A stretch of DNA of 64,000 nt from Triatoma infestans. Its lineage: Eukaryota > Arthropoda > Insecta > Hemiptera > Reduviidae. The stretch is from contig JAAEAF010003779.1 of the NCBI GenBank assembly GCA_011037195.1, forward strand, positions 116,638 through 180,637, read 5' to 3'. The notes under the pieces were generated by a model. The model was not told where the DNA came from and did not search any database. It saw only the letters and a program-made list of their open reading frames with translations. Shown here in pieces: positions 11,495-22,010 of the stretch (position 1 is its first letter; the number at the start of each line of letters is the position of its first letter). A program made the translations under genes and the position numbers.

Positions 11495-11850
11495 TCGGGC
11501 AGCATATATACCAAGGAATGGATATCCAGTCACTGTGGGATCCGTGGGGACGAAGAGGCAGATCGACTGGTTCGTGAATGTGCAAAAAAGTATCAGCCAG
11601 ATCCATCCATCCCGATGTAAACAGCGAAGAGACACTTAGCTACTGCCATGAAGACTAAAGAGAGCATGAGACAGAAAGCAACAGCAAGAGGAAAAAAATG
11701 GTAACTTCTGAAGACAAAGAAAGGACAAATCCCCTGAAATTTGGCGCAGCGAAATGGTGGCACATTTCTAGCTAATAACGGGACAAGATTACCTAAATAA
11801 GCACCTTAATAAAATAGAAGTAGTCGATTCGCCTTTACGCCTCTTATACC
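11495..11850 (+). mobile_element. LINE RNase H remnant
   Basis: One frame reads like the end of an RNase H domain: ISSHCGIRGDEEADRLVREC (the family usually has IPSHCGIxGNExAD) followed by KKYQPDPSIP and a downstream FxLITG-like stretch. The DEEAD segment keeps the last catalytic D. The frame is interrupted by stops after ~11600. No RT portion is present, so this is a short 5'-truncated remnant. Confidence 0.75.
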
Positions 11851-11856
11851 ATTTTT

Positions 11857-11960
11857 ACTTTCACTTCCTGTTGGTAAGGAGGAAGTATTGCAATCGTATC
11901 AAATTTTCAAATCCTGTGAATCAGAAAAAGTGGTTTTTAAAAATTAGTCTGTGTATATAA
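11857..11960 (-). repeat. Family H 3'-end fragment
   Basis: TTTTACTTTCACTTCCTGTTGGTAAGGAGGAAGTATTGCAATCGTATCAAATTTTC is the inverted 3' terminus of family H with the hairpin loop altered. It is cut where SINE B begins. Confidence 0.7.
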
Positions 11961-12170
11961 GTAAAGTAATGCCTATTTTTTCAGGCAGTCATAATATCCA
12001 ATTACCAAATTATGTGTCACGCACAGGGCGGAAACACCTACTTTATTATTAAAAACTTTTTAAACCAATATAAAAATTTATTAGAAATATGCACGACTCG
12101 AACTGGGGATCTCCCAGTTACAAGTCCAAGCTCTTAACCACTACACCAAACACCATAACTAATATGAGAT
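11958..12170 (-). mobile_element. SINE family B (tRNA-Thr-like head)
   Basis: On the minus strand: TTGGTGTAGTGGTTAAGAGC (box A), CTTGTAA in the anticodon-loop position, CCCAGTTCGAGTCGTGC (box B), then a body with AAAGTAGGTGTTTCCGCCC and TTTGGTAATTGGATAT, a short A run and GGCATTACTTTAC. The same head, body and 3' terminus occur at 51818-52025. Confidence 0.85.
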
Positions 12171-12174
12171 TCCT

Positions 12175-13060
12175 TCTATATACCTATGAGGGAAGGAAAA
12201 AACCAACAAAGCCAGTGACAATATACAGACTATATGTGGACTGACTATATGTGGCGTAGTATGTTTACAATACTGGTCAAGTTTTTAGCATTCAGCGGAG
12301 CCGAGATTGGTCAGAAACTGAGGAACATGTAATGTTATTGGTATGATGTGTTGTTGTATGCTGTAGTAATAGTTGGTGTAGCACGAGCGGTTTAGTAAAA
12401 GGGCTTGTAAGTATATACTCGTATGTTTAAGAGAGAAGTATTAGTAAATAATCAAGAGAGCACCACTGTTTTTGAAATAATTATATTATTCTCTAAAAGA
12501 ACTTAATCTTTACAATACCACAATAATATGCTTATAAGTATACTGAAATTAGTTGGAATAAACTCTTATGTTTTAACTTATATCTGGCACTGATTCCTGG
12601 AGTGTTCTGCTTCGGTGTCTGTTTCAGACTGTTCTTGAAGGAATGCCTTCTAATTGTTCGTTCGAATCTTTCCCTTTGAGAAGAAGGGGGTAGACAATGC
12701 TATCAAGTTCATGAACTCTAAATGACAATAGTGTTCTTCTACCTGAATAGTCCCTTTTGCAAGGGAATGTTACATTTTTCTGGATATTTTTGATTATTTC
12801 AAATTAACTATATTTTTATATTTCTGGTATCCATCACAAACACAGTAGCGGTTTGTTTTGGGTCCCTTTGGTTCTTTCTCCCTCCGTGATAGCTTCCACT
12901 TATACGGCCGCAACAGCAGCTATGGAAGGGAAGACGTGCGATCGAGTTGGAGAAAGATGGATGAGCGTCGAGATATACACAAAACAATCAACAAATAAGC
13001 TTGTTTAAGTAAATTTATGTAAATGGAAAATGTAATCTATTTTCAAACAAGCAAAATATT
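12175..13060. other. Unclassified region
   Basis: No LINE, SINE or family H signature. Promoter-like TATA runs (~12410) and an unusually GC-rich piece at 12580-12960 would fit an old LTR or a captured fragment, but I have no terminal repeats or coding sequence to support either. Confidence 0.35.
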
Positions 13061-13061
13061 A

Positions 13062-13170
13062 TAGTTGGCTGGGGCCAAAGAAAAGAACTTTTTATCTTAA
13101 AAAAGTTTATTCGACGTTTGTTTCAGACACCTTTCATGTCTTCCTCAGGAATTGTTAAGGATATTTCTTA
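13062..13170 (-). ncRNA. Hammerhead-ribozyme-like motif in an element remnant
   Basis: Read on the minus strand from 13152 to 13109: ATTC, then CTGAGGA (consensus CUGANGA), then stem II AGACA/TGTCT with loop TGAAAGG, then GAAA, stem III AC/GT with loop AAAC, and GTC as cleavage triplet, followed by GAAT, which pairs with the first ATTC as stem I. All core bases of a hammerhead are present. The following AATAAACTTTTT and GGCCCCAGCC are shared with 21505-21575, so it is part of a repeat. The ribozyme function is inferred from primary and secondary structure only. Confidence 0.55.
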
Positions 13171-13735
13171 ATTTGCCTAAAGTAGGTAGGTAATGTATGA
13201 AATGCCTAGGCAATCTATAAAATACCTGAGTTACATACTTTGCCGGCAACATTCATCTTCTAAACATTTAGTCATAATTTCAATTTTGAAGAAAATTATT
13301 ATTTGATGTCAAAGTAAACTGTAGGAAGAGAAAATCGTATAAGTGTTTAAAAATGGTTTAAAACTCAATATTGTCTATTGCAATAAGAATCATCAATTGT
13401 GCAAAAAATAGACTCTTTTACAATTGGTTAGTTAATTTATTTACATCACGTACATTTTTCCTAAGTGAATGATTATGATTTATTACTTTTAGCAAAAAAT
13501 TTTCTTTAGGCAAAAAATGTACCAACACAAAGTTGAAATCTAAAAATAGCAAAATAACAGCTGGTATGTGTTTCGCACTTCAAACTATAGCCAATGTTTG
13601 TTTTTTTTTTTTTTTTGAAGAATTTCTTTGCCAAAAAATGTTAGGAGTAATATATTTTAATTCTGATTTTTATCTCACTATCATCTCCGGGTTATACTTA
13701 GTGTTTCTCCGTCTGGGGGGGGATATGGATTAGCT
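13171..13735. other. AT-rich stretch with poly(T)
   Basis: No supported feature; there is a T run near 13600-13616. Confidence 0.5.
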
Positions 13736-13739
13736 ACAT

Positions 13740-13796
13740 AAGGGGTAGTAGATCCCTAGGGGAAATAGATCCCTTTTAGGGGAAGTAGATCCCTAC
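13740..13796. repeat. Short tandem repeat with GTAGATCCCT core
   Basis: Three imperfect copies of GGGGAARTAGATCCCT, 17-20 bp apart. Confidence 0.8.
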
Positions 13797-14155
13797 TTAT
13801 ACACGGATATTGGCGTTACTGTGGATTTCCCAGCATAACAACACTTACACTTGGCAGCGCTGATTTACTCGCCTACTAAATTCCTTTCTTTGACAAAAAA
13901 AATTATTATTAATTATTTGAATATCCACAAATAATAGTAATTTTTTTTTTTTTTTTTAGAATGTAGTTTCAAATTTTGCATTGATACATTTCGTAATAAC
14001 ATTTTTTTGGGAAAAGATCTGATATAAAAAGATCTGACCCAGCTTTCTCTTCCTCCTGTTATTACAATTATATATAAAAGGACGAATTTTCTTTAAACTT
14101 CAAAGTTGACTCTGGGGGGGGGGGGGGGGAGTAACATTACTACTACCCAGGCAGG
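13797..14155. other. AT-rich stretch with a poly(G) run
   Basis: Nothing recognised apart from a T run near 13940 and a run of ~15 G at about 14113-14128. Confidence 0.5.
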
Positions 14156-14179
14156 TAGGTAAAAAACACATTATAATGG

Positions 14180-14445
14180 TTGTGAGAAGGAGAGAGAATG
14201 GATTTAGGAATAAGATTAGAAATAAACTGCATGGTACGCTGAACACTATAAAATGAATAGCACACACAAAAACTGTAAGGAATTTACAATAAAATAGAAG
14301 TTAGGTATCTAGAGAATAATAAAGAGACAGACTGGCTGAGTAAATAGAAAGTAAGTAGTAGATAGGTTGCTGACTGGATGTACTGATGTAAAAACTGTCG
14401 TAAAACTCTGTCCTGACTGTTCTGCCGTCGCTCTATTACTTTCTC
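14180..14445 (+). repeat. Unclassified repeat, copy 1 (partner at 34750)
   Basis: GAAGGAGAGAGAATGG, AATAAACTGCATGG..GCTGAACACT, AATAGCACA and TTTACAATAAAATA occur in the same order at 34757-34862. The similarity is old. An LTR-type origin is possible but unproven. Confidence 0.45.
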
Positions 14446-14449
14446 TTAC

Positions 14450-14698
14450 ACCTAGTAAGAGGAAGTATTGTAATCTTATCAAATTTCCGATATCGAGTTT
14501 TCACTGGAAATATCGTTTTCAGGTCCCCCTGAGTCCAAAATAGTGTTTTTTTAGCAAATAGTCTGGGTGTGTATTGGGTATGTGAACAGCATAGCTCAAA
14601 AATGAAAAATCGTAGAAAGTTCAAACTTGATATTCCGTTGTTCCGTTTAGATATTACTATGAGATCCGACAGTGGGTCATCTGCCAAAATTCCTCAAA
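14450..14698 (-). mobile_element. Family H 3' half, broken by LINE sequence
   Basis: Begins at the terminal hairpin (TCTCTTACACCTAGTAAGAGG) and runs through the microsatellite and TTCAAACTTGATATTCCGTT to CAAAATTCCTCAA, where it stops exactly at the LINE fragment. Confidence 0.8.
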
Positions 14699-15195
14699 AT
14701 TTTAACTTTAGGCCTGCCCCCGTAGACCCCCGCTCCGACCTCAGTCGGAGTTTTGGATCCATCTGTATACCAGATCGAGTTACCGAACAGGGGTGGGTCA
14801 CAGCCCCATTCGCCTCTGCTCGGTATGACAATATGGAAGTTCCTTTCGAAGAAATACCTAGGAACCATCCTATCCGTTGGCATCCCAAGAAGATGATCCG
14901 CCTTGATTTCCTCGATCAACCTCTGGTTATTACGATCATGCCTAGAGGTGATGGGAGGTGGCCCCTGCAGGAGCCTATGTATTCCCATTCTGGCTTCGCC
15001 TAGAACGAGAATGTGTAATGGTGGCAGATTGAGGAGGACTTCCAACGCCGCAGACGGGGTGGTCTTCATGGCCCCCGTGGAACCCACACATGCTCGCCTT
15101 TGGATCCCACCAAGCCTTTCCACCGCCCCCTTCTGCAGCGCTTTGGTCCACCAAACTACCGACGCATATGTAACCATGGGTCTGATGATCCTGGT
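14699..15195 (-). mobile_element. Internal fragment of the type 2 LINE fused to family H
   Basis: The minus strand matches the connection-to-RNase H section of the LINE at 9196-9660: VVWWTKALQKG, STGAMKTTPSAALEVLL, HRLLQGPPPITSRHDRNN, then IWYTDGSKTPT. One long frame runs 14677-15177. Both ends are internal to the LINE (no 3' tail), so this is not a normal retrotransposed copy. It could be a captured or rearranged piece. Confidence 0.85.
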
Positions 15196-15399
15196 GAGGT
15201 GGGGAGTAACTAATAACTACACTTTTACACATTTGATGTATGCTTCTTCGCTCTTCGGATCCTATGAATCTTTTAATGATTCGCATTTCATTATAGTCAG
15301 TACATTGTAGTCGAGAAGGTAACGTCATAATTAAATTTGAAATTTAACGCTACAGTATACGAAGTTAAAAAAAAAATAATTAAACCGATTTCTGTAATA

Positions 15400-15545
15400 A
15401 AGTCGAACTGGTTTTGGTTGATTGATTTTCCCCCGACACTTTCGTGTCAGATGCGGTGACACCTAAACGGAATACCAAATTTGTGTAGCTCCTTGCGATT
15501 TTTCGTTTTTGTCATATTGTGTTCACACACACACAGGCGGTCTAT
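15400..15545 (+). repeat. Divergent family H 3' fragment
   Basis: ATTTTCCCCCGACACTTTCGTGTCAGATGCGGTGACACCTAAACGGAATACCAAATTTG then TTTTTCGTTTTTG and a CA tract correspond to the TGTCAGATCCCATGGTGATACCTAAACGGAATATCAAG block of intact copies. Confidence 0.6.
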
Positions 15546-16026
15546 TATTGTACAAAGTTATATTGTTGTACATATCCTTTTTTCCATTTATTCTGATGTG
15601 TTTAAAAATAACTACATGTCAGGAAATTTATTCAATTCAAGGCTGTTAGATAATATTTCACTATGTATGAAGACATTTTTAGGCCCCACTTTAGTCTTAT
15701 AGAATATTCCATAAAGTGGAAAACAGTTGGTGAACATAAATAGTGATAAAATAATCATAACACTTCACTTTGCCCGTTCCTTTATTTGATTCCATTTCTC
15801 CATTCATATAAAACTTTTTTTTTCACAATGCTAAATTCTTTTGACTTCTTTTTTCATAACCTTTTGTTTCATTTTGTATTGTTCTTAACTTTGTCAGCAT
15901 CTGGTTAGACTTTTCTTTCTTTGTTCGCGGCAAAAGTAATTGCACATTACAATAAGACAGTTAATTAAAACAAGATTAATTAAAGAAGGTAAAATGATTA
16001 ATCCAGGTAAAATGATCTAAATGAAT
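15546..16026. other. AT-rich stretch, nothing recognised
   Basis: No supported feature. Confidence 0.5.
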
Positions 16027-16028
16027 TT

Positions 16029-16983
16029 TTACTTTCTCTAACTGCTGTTAGAGGAAGTATTGCGATCGTGCCGGATTTTCGATATCGAGTTTTCACCGGA
16101 AATATCCGTTTTGAGTGATTTTTAGCGAATGGTCTGTGTGTGTATATGTGAACAGCACAGCTCAAAAAAGAAAAACCGTAGAAAGTTGAAACTTGATATT
16201 CCTATTTAGGTACCACCATAGCATCTGACAGTAGGTCATCTGTCAAAATTCCTCAACCGGAAGTACCACTTTACTTGTTTTTTTTTTTTACGTTTTTGCG
16301 TTTTTCTCAAAAATGGCTCCACAATTTTCTTCAAACTTGGCATATCAACTACACATACAAAGAGCTACAACTTTTATTTGTAATGTTTCTCTGGGAAAAT
16401 TCATTTAAGGGCAGTGGGGTGGGGTTAGGTTTTCATCCAAAGTGCTATTTCAGTTTATTCAGCTATTCTATGATCTAAATAATGTAAATTAGAATTGAAT
16501 ATGTTGTTGAAATTCCGAGTTTCAAAAAAATCGGATAACCGGAAATGCGTTTCCATTACCACTTTACTAAATGATTTTTTTCACTTTTTCGCAATTTTCT
16601 CAAAAATATCTGTGACGATTTTCTTGAAACTTCATATATCAACTAAACATATAAAGATGTACAACTTTTATTTAAAACATTTCTCTGGGAAAATTCATTT
16701 AAGGGTAGTTATGGAGGAGAGGAGGGGTTATGTTTTTCTCTAAATTGCTGTCATAGTTGATTCTACAATTCTATCATCCAAACAAAATTAATCAGAAATA
16801 AATAGATGGCCAAAATTCTGAGTTTCAAGAAAATCAATAAACCGGAAGTGCGCTTTTACTGGACAGTTTTTTTTTCAGTTTTCGACGAATTTCATTAAAG
16901 TTGGTACACAAACTATAACATTTGTCAATTATAATTTTGAGAACAGGAGTAAGAGAAAGTTGTATGAGTTTTTCACACCAGAT
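16029..16983 (-). mobile_element. Family H element, full length
   Basis: Both ends are present: TTACTTTCTCTAACTGCTGTTAGAGG at the left (hairpin with a compensated stem) and GGAGTAAGAGAAAGTTGTATGAGTTTTTCACACCAGA at the right. There are three monomer segments, with CGGAAGT cores near 16258, 16540 and 16845. Confidence 0.88.
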
Positions 16984-17249
16984 TTTTTTTTATTAGGTAT
17001 ATAAAACTACGTAATCATGTATCAAGTGAATCTGATGAATGAAACTACGTACTAGAGTGGAGCAGCTGTCCATTGACAATTTTCCAAAATATTTTTACTA
17101 TGTGATGAAGGAGATGTATAAACGGAAAATGGGGAATATGGATGAGAAGAGCCTTAGAAAATTATTAGGAAGGATTTAGTGATCAGGATTAATAGGAAAG
17201 TTAGTCTGAGAGGGGAAAGATATTTACATATATACATACATATTTACAT
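16984..17249. other. No recognised feature
   Basis: Short unassigned stretch between family H and the Jockey fragment. Confidence 0.4.
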
Positions 17250-17914
17250 TTGTTTGTCACTCTGTCAGAAGATCATTCAACCACTGACGTTTCAGTCTTC
17301 TGACAGGGTTTCCAGGGATGGAATGGGAAGAAAGTTCTTGGATTAAAGGATTATGATGGTCTGGAAGGGATGCATGGAATTTTTTGTATAGAAATAAAAT
17401 GAGGTCGCGGACAAAAAGGAGATTCACGACTTTGTGAATGATGGAGTTAGAAACATAGAAAGGTGCGTTAGTGACTTTACGAAGGATATTGGATTGGAGG
17501 GTTTGTCGTCGGTGGTTATTGGAGCGCTTGGTTGAGCCTCACATTTCGATTCTGTACGTCTACAGAGGATTGAGTACAGGGTTGTAGATGAGTACTTTGT
17601 TGTCTAGAGAAAGACCAGAACATCGGTCGAGTAAACGTGAGAGTAATTTGTATCGTCGAATTATTTCCTGTCTCTTAAGTCTCGTATGAGGATTCCAAGT
17701 CAATCTTTTGTCCAAGTAGAGTTCTAAGTAGCGAACTTAACAACAGTAGGTAGGAATTGTCCGTTAAGTTGTACTGTAGGACATGTAATGGAATCAGATA
17801 TTAGATGTAATGGAATCGTTTGATGTGTGATTCCTGGAGTAGCAGATGTCTTGAAGAGGGCGGAAGTTAGTTTGAGAGATTTGGAAGTTAGTACTCGAAT
17901 TATTAAACGGTTTT
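17250..17914 (-). mobile_element. Jockey-type LINE fragment
   Basis: Minus-strand translation gives a Jockey RT C-terminal half: CPTVQLNGQFLP, then YLELYLDKRLTWNPHTRLKR, then RRYKLLSRLLD and LDNKVLIYN, with stops and frameshifts. The same block occurs in a second Jockey copy at 44963-45694 (YLGMFLGKRLTWNPHTRLKR). The end at 17784-17914 is duplicated in inverted orientation at 18454-18584. Confidence 0.82.
17784..17914 (+). repeat. Left arm of a 131-bp inverted duplication
   Basis: Pairs with 18454-18584 in opposite orientation with 129 of 131 positions identical by eye. The arm is part of the Jockey fragment. Confidence 0.9.
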
Positions 17915-17929
17915 TTATATAAAAATAAA

Positions 17930-18405
17930 CTGTATTTTAACAATAATTTAAACGTGATAAATGGTAACTAATAACTATAATAAAATACTTAATAATAAAT
18001 AGAAGATAAATAGCTGATAATTTAGAATAGTTAAAATGCACTAAACTAAAGTGCACAACTACGAGAATGATAAGTTGAATATAACTGTGAATTGCCGCTC
18101 GTGTATAGTTTGGTCGTAGATGATATAATAATCATGCCCTCTCGTATATCATAGAGTTTATATATACTGTTGTTCACACTCACACCAAGACATCTGTCTT
18201 AGTGTGCGGCATTGTGCGACCTTCGTATTTTGCTGACCTTATTTAGTGGCCATACTTATCGCGGTGCCTGCCTTTGATGTGAGAATTGATGAAAAGGCTT
18301 TGTTGTTTGTTTGGTTGACCGCGGCTGTCGGCGGCCAACAGTGTCACTGTTTTCACTTTTTTGTTAAGATAGCAGCTGGCTGGAGCCACTAGTTGTAAAT
18401 TATTT
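17930..18405. repeat. LTR-like repeat, copy 2
   Basis: Partner of 5352-6035 (shared blocks at 17933-17954 and 18378-18398). It lacks the internal 142-bp tandem duplication of copy 1. It contains ATATATACTGTTGTTCACACTCACACC and TTAGTGTGCGGCATTGTGCGACC, which loosely match the promoter/R-U5 layout of an LTR. It sits exactly between the two arms of the 131-bp inverted duplication. The class is unproven. Confidence 0.5.
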
Positions 18406-18453
18406 CTTTGGTGTACTTTGCCGATGTCAATGACTTTGCCATGTCATTACATC

Positions 18454-18584
18454 AAAACCGTTTAATAATTCGAGCACTAACTTCCAAATCTCTCAAACTA
18501 ACTTCCGCCCTCTTCAAGATATCTGCTACTCCAGGAATCACACATCAAACGATTCCATTACATCTAATATCTGATTCCATTACA
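18454..18584 (-). repeat. Right arm of the 131-bp inverted duplication
   Basis: Inverted copy of 17784-17914 with two mismatches. On the plus strand it therefore carries a piece of the Jockey coding sequence in reverse orientation to the parent fragment. Confidence 0.9.
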
Positions 18585-18689
18585 GACATATAGCTCTTCG
18601 AAGATTGAATTTAATATGATTATATTTTTTAATATTTAATTTAACTCTCCACTTCCTGGACCATTTGGCCAGGGTATTGAGATGGGATT

Positions 18690-19115
18690 GGATGTTGCAA
18701 TTAGCGGTGTGTGAAAAAAATATCTTAAAAACGAAAAAGTTGCAAGAAGCGCAAACTTGGTATTCCGTTTAGTACTTAACCAACGCATCAGATACGAAGA
18801 TTTCGTAACAAAATCCATCAACCGGAAGTGCCTTTTTAGTGAATGTTTTATTCGGTTTTTTGTGATACAACTACAAAGAGCTACAACGTTTATTTGTAAC
18901 ATTTGTGTGAGAAAATTTAATTCATTTATGGTATCCCCTAAAGCGCTATTTCAGTTTATTACATAATTCTATTATCTAAATAATAATAATAATAATTTGA
19001 ATTAAATATGTTGTCGAAATCCCGTGTTTAAAGAAAAAACGGATGACCAAAACGACGTTTTACTGAAAGTAGTTTTCAATTTTCTGTTATTTTCTCCAAA
19101 ATACACTTTTTATGA
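18690..19115 (-). mobile_element. Divergent family H copy
   Basis: Keeps AACTTGGTATTCCGTTTAGTA, CATCAACCGGAAGTGCC, TACAAAGAGCTACAACGTTTATTTGTAACATT, CTAAAGCGCTATTTCAGTTTATTACATAATTCTATTATCTAAATAAT and GTTGTCGAAATCCCGTGTTTAAAG in family order, but lacks the termini. It is an older subfamily. Confidence 0.7.
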
Positions 19116-19119
19116 TGGC

Positions 19120-19944
19120 CCGTTGAGACTGAAAATGTGATTTTTACAAATTGTTTTTATGTATGTTCAGCATAATTCACAAAATTACGAAACAGAAAAT
19201 TATTGCAACCCTAAAAAACTTGTGTAAGTCCTTTGTCAAGGAACAATTAAAAAAAAAAAAAAAACCAAAAACAATTAACTTGATTTTTTTTTTATTTTTT
19301 ATTTTTACTTTTAAAAAGGAGAGAATGTTAAAAAGTTATGGCCAAGAATTGTTTCAAGTGAGAACAAAGATGTATTTAAAAATAACGTATTTACCTACTC
19401 ACCAAATAGGATTCTATTAATAAATTAGATAGTTTGGGGCCGTTTTAAAGATACAATCAACTTCTAAATTACTGAAATATTTAATAGATTTTGCTTATTG
19501 TCAAATTGCCAAATTATTCCTATCTATAATTAATTAAAAAATTATTTATGTATATATAATATAGATTTATATGCAGCATTTATTATGATCGCCCTGTTTT
19601 AATATTATTTAATCTGTGTAAATTTATTACTTACATATTTCGTATGCTTCATCAGTTTTCTTAATTAGTTTATTAATTATTTATTTTTTTTCAATTTATT
19701 AATAGTATTTTTTAATTACATTCAGAGTAATATAAAGAAGAAAAAAAATGAAGTGATATACAGAAATGTTTCTAATGATTTGTATTCTAATGTTGACTTT
19801 CAAAGTTTGGCGAAACTTTTGAAATATTATAGTATGTTTTGTTTTGCAGTTCATAAGTCACGAGATCTACTTAAGTTTTGCTGTTAGTGCAGCTTCACTT
19901 TTTAATTGTTGTAATAGTTTATATTACCCTTGGATATCATTTAT
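19120..19944. other. AT-rich stretch, nothing recognised
   Basis: No supported gene. The minus- and plus-strand open frames here are low-complexity. Confidence 0.5.
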
Positions 19945-19949
19945 TATTA

Positions 19950-20930
19950 TACCGGGTGCCTGATAGCGTGGGACCTAAGCCTAAATGGCTTTTATCCCCC
20001 CCGATACCCCCATGTCATCCCCTTAAATAATAAATAATTTCCCCCAGTAGCCCACATCTACAGTATCCCAAGATAGCCTTGAACTCCAACTCGCCAGGCC
20101 AATCCTGCGAGAGGTGCCCTCCCAAATACGCGAAACGGGGATACTGACATAAATAGTGGTACACCGTTTCCCTGATTTCGTCGTCGCAGTTCTGTCAAAT
20201 TCTGGACTAGACGTCCTCCCTATGTTAAACAAGTGACTAGAGTCCCAAGGGTGTCCAGTCACTACCCCCACCAAGGTCCTCAGATCTGTCCTACTGAGGG
20301 ACAGGAGATACTCCGAAACTGCCTGCTTAATTCCTTTTATAAATCTTTAGCTTGAGGCACCCCTGCGTGTCCCCCCACATATCTCCAAGACTTAATCTCC
20401 CAAAATCTAATCTGTTTGTCACGAAACTTCTTCGTGACGGCTAGGGCTGGTTCAGGTCCACAAAATGGTAATGATGATCCCTCCCTAGCCAACTGATCCG
20501 TCCTCTCATTGCCCTCTATTCCCGCATGCCCGGGTATCCAATAGAGACGCCACCTTACTCCTCCGAGCCAAAGCATTAAGCCTTCACCTACATTCTCCCA
20601 CTACTTTCGAGCTCCACCATGGCTTGCTCAAAGCCCTCAGTGCGGCCTGACTATCAGAGAAAATCCGCATCTCTTTAATCTCTCCCTGCCACTCCTCCAC
20701 AAGGCGGCAGCATTCAACGATGCCCACCACCTTGGACTGGAAGGCAGTGGCCAAACCACCCAAGGCCACCGAACTCATTCTATCCAACTCCTGCAACCAT
20801 GCTCCCGCTCCTGACAGGCCAGTCCCCTCCTGCCTAGAGCCATCTGAATAACAGCGAATAATGCTGTTACCCGGCTCCGTTAACCTCGACTTGGATATTA
20901 AGAGAGTAATGGTATAGCATTAACTGAAAA
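19950..20930 (-). mobile_element. RNase H LINE fragment, type 3, copy 1
   Basis: Minus strand, in order: an RNase H region with FQSKVVGIVECC (E replaced by K at the usual catalytic E) and MRIFSDSQAALRAL (20584-20796), then LYWIPGHAGIEGNERTDQLAREG (20337-20576), then the C-terminal LVGVVTGHPWDSSHLFNIGRTS with a degraded zinc knuckle (20023-20274). The 3' end has GGTCCCACGCTATCAGGCACCCGG and a (TAA)n-like tail; the same 3' end is present at 49865-49910. Frames are broken, and the RT is missing (5' truncated). Confidence 0.85.
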
Positions 20931-21014
20931 AACGTATCTTCAAAAGCTCTTCTTAATTTTGTATCAGTTCATAAATTAGATACTTTTATATATATATATA
21001 TATATGCCCTTTCA

Positions 21015-21420
21015 TGATGCTAATAGTAATTACGGTACGGGAGTCCTGGTAGGTAAACTACCTGGACACGCCTGGGTGACCAGACATTTATACAAAATGA
21101 GGCAGGACGTCTAATTCCTCTGTGCCACAGATTTGTGATGAAGGTATCATGGAAACAGAGTGCCACTATATAGGTACACTAATACGGGGTTCTCTTACAT
21201 TTGGGAGGGCAACACTCTCAAGGGAATGATTGTGGGAAATCGGAGTTTAGGGATATCTTAAGTTATGCTGGTTAGACTGGTAGACGGACTGCTAGGAGAG
21301 TCTTCTTAGGAGTAGATTTTTGTTTCCTGTGGGGGGGGGGGGTACGAGCACATTGGATTAATTCTCGCGCCTCCATGCGTCCATTAGTAGTAATAAATTA
21401 GGCTAGGAAATATATATAAT
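21015..21420 (+). mobile_element. LINE C-terminal remnant related to type 3
   Basis: The plus strand reads GHAWVTRHLYKMRQ, then a broken CxxC-type knuckle (PLCH, then ETECHYIG-like across frames) and FGRATLSRE-like text, matching the VTGHPWDSSHLFNIG...CP.F region of the type 3 LINEs. There are many frameshifts. A run of 12 G sits near 21335-21346. Confidence 0.6.
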
Positions 21421-21504
21421 TTTCGCGATTTCCTTAAAAATCAGTTGAAACGATTTACTTTAAACTCCGGAACACTATCTACATACAAAAATAATACTTA
21501 TCAA

Positions 21505-21590
21505 ACAAGCAAAAAATTAATTTGATTGGGCCAAAGAAGAAACTTTTTATTTTTAAAAGTTTATACGACGTTTCGGGCACGTTTTGCTCG
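21505..21590 (-). repeat. Remnant of the hammerhead-bearing repeat (half motif)
   Basis: Minus strand: GTGCCCGAAACGTCGTATAAACTTTTA then GGCCCAATCAAATTAATTTTTTGCTTG, the same order as 13152-13062 (GAAAC..GTCGAATAAACTTTT, GGCCCCAGCC, TTTTGCTTG). The GAAAC-GUC half of the hammerhead core is kept. The CUGANGA side is lost where the SINE leader begins. Confidence 0.55.
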
Positions 21591-22010
21591 CAAGGGGTAT
21601 CTGTTGCATGCAGTTACTTGGGGGAGTAGCGACCCACAGGGTTACCACAGCTCAGTCAGTATACCATGCACTTCGTCAGAACAGTACACAATACACTTAA
21701 ACACATGTACTCTACACTTTACAGACAAGGTCAAACACAGTACACAAACACCGTCCCTAGTTATTTGACGTAAGCCCGAGGGGGAAGGAAGGGATTAGCT
21801 CAATGGTAGCGCGCTGGACTAGCACCGCAGAGGTCTCGGGTTCGAATCCAGCATGCTGTCCTTAGATTTTCTCTTCCTTTATTTACCTCTACAACTCACT
21901 TTTCTGTGATGGGCAGTGTTGTCTTTAGCTAGAGAGCACTGCTGAGAAGGCTCCGGGGGCACAGTAGAACTTTCAGGTCGCATTGCAATAATCCCCTAGA
22001 ATAATCTATT
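21591..22010 (+). mobile_element. SINE family A with 5' leader
   Basis: A ~195-bp leader (AAGGGGTATCTGTTGCATGC, CTTCGTCAGAACAGTACACA, CTCTACACTTTACAGACAAGG) precedes the tRNA-like unit. Box A is at 21793 onward (TTAGCTCAATGGTAGCGCG) and box B near 21840 (GGGTTCGAATCC). The tail contains GATGGGCAGTGTTGTC, GAGAAGGCTCCGGGGGCAC and TTTCAGGTCGCATTGC. The leader is shared with 49313-49757 but absent from the copies at 3.5 and 23.2 kb. Confidence 0.85.

Noticed and set aside
12175..13060. Solo LTR or host exon
   Set aside because: Some promoter-like and GC-rich text, but no terminal repeats, duplication, splice-supported frame or similarity elsewhere in the window.
21787..21860. Genuine tRNA gene
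   Set aside because: The same unit occurs in four dispersed copies with a common tail; one has a target duplication, so it is a SINE.
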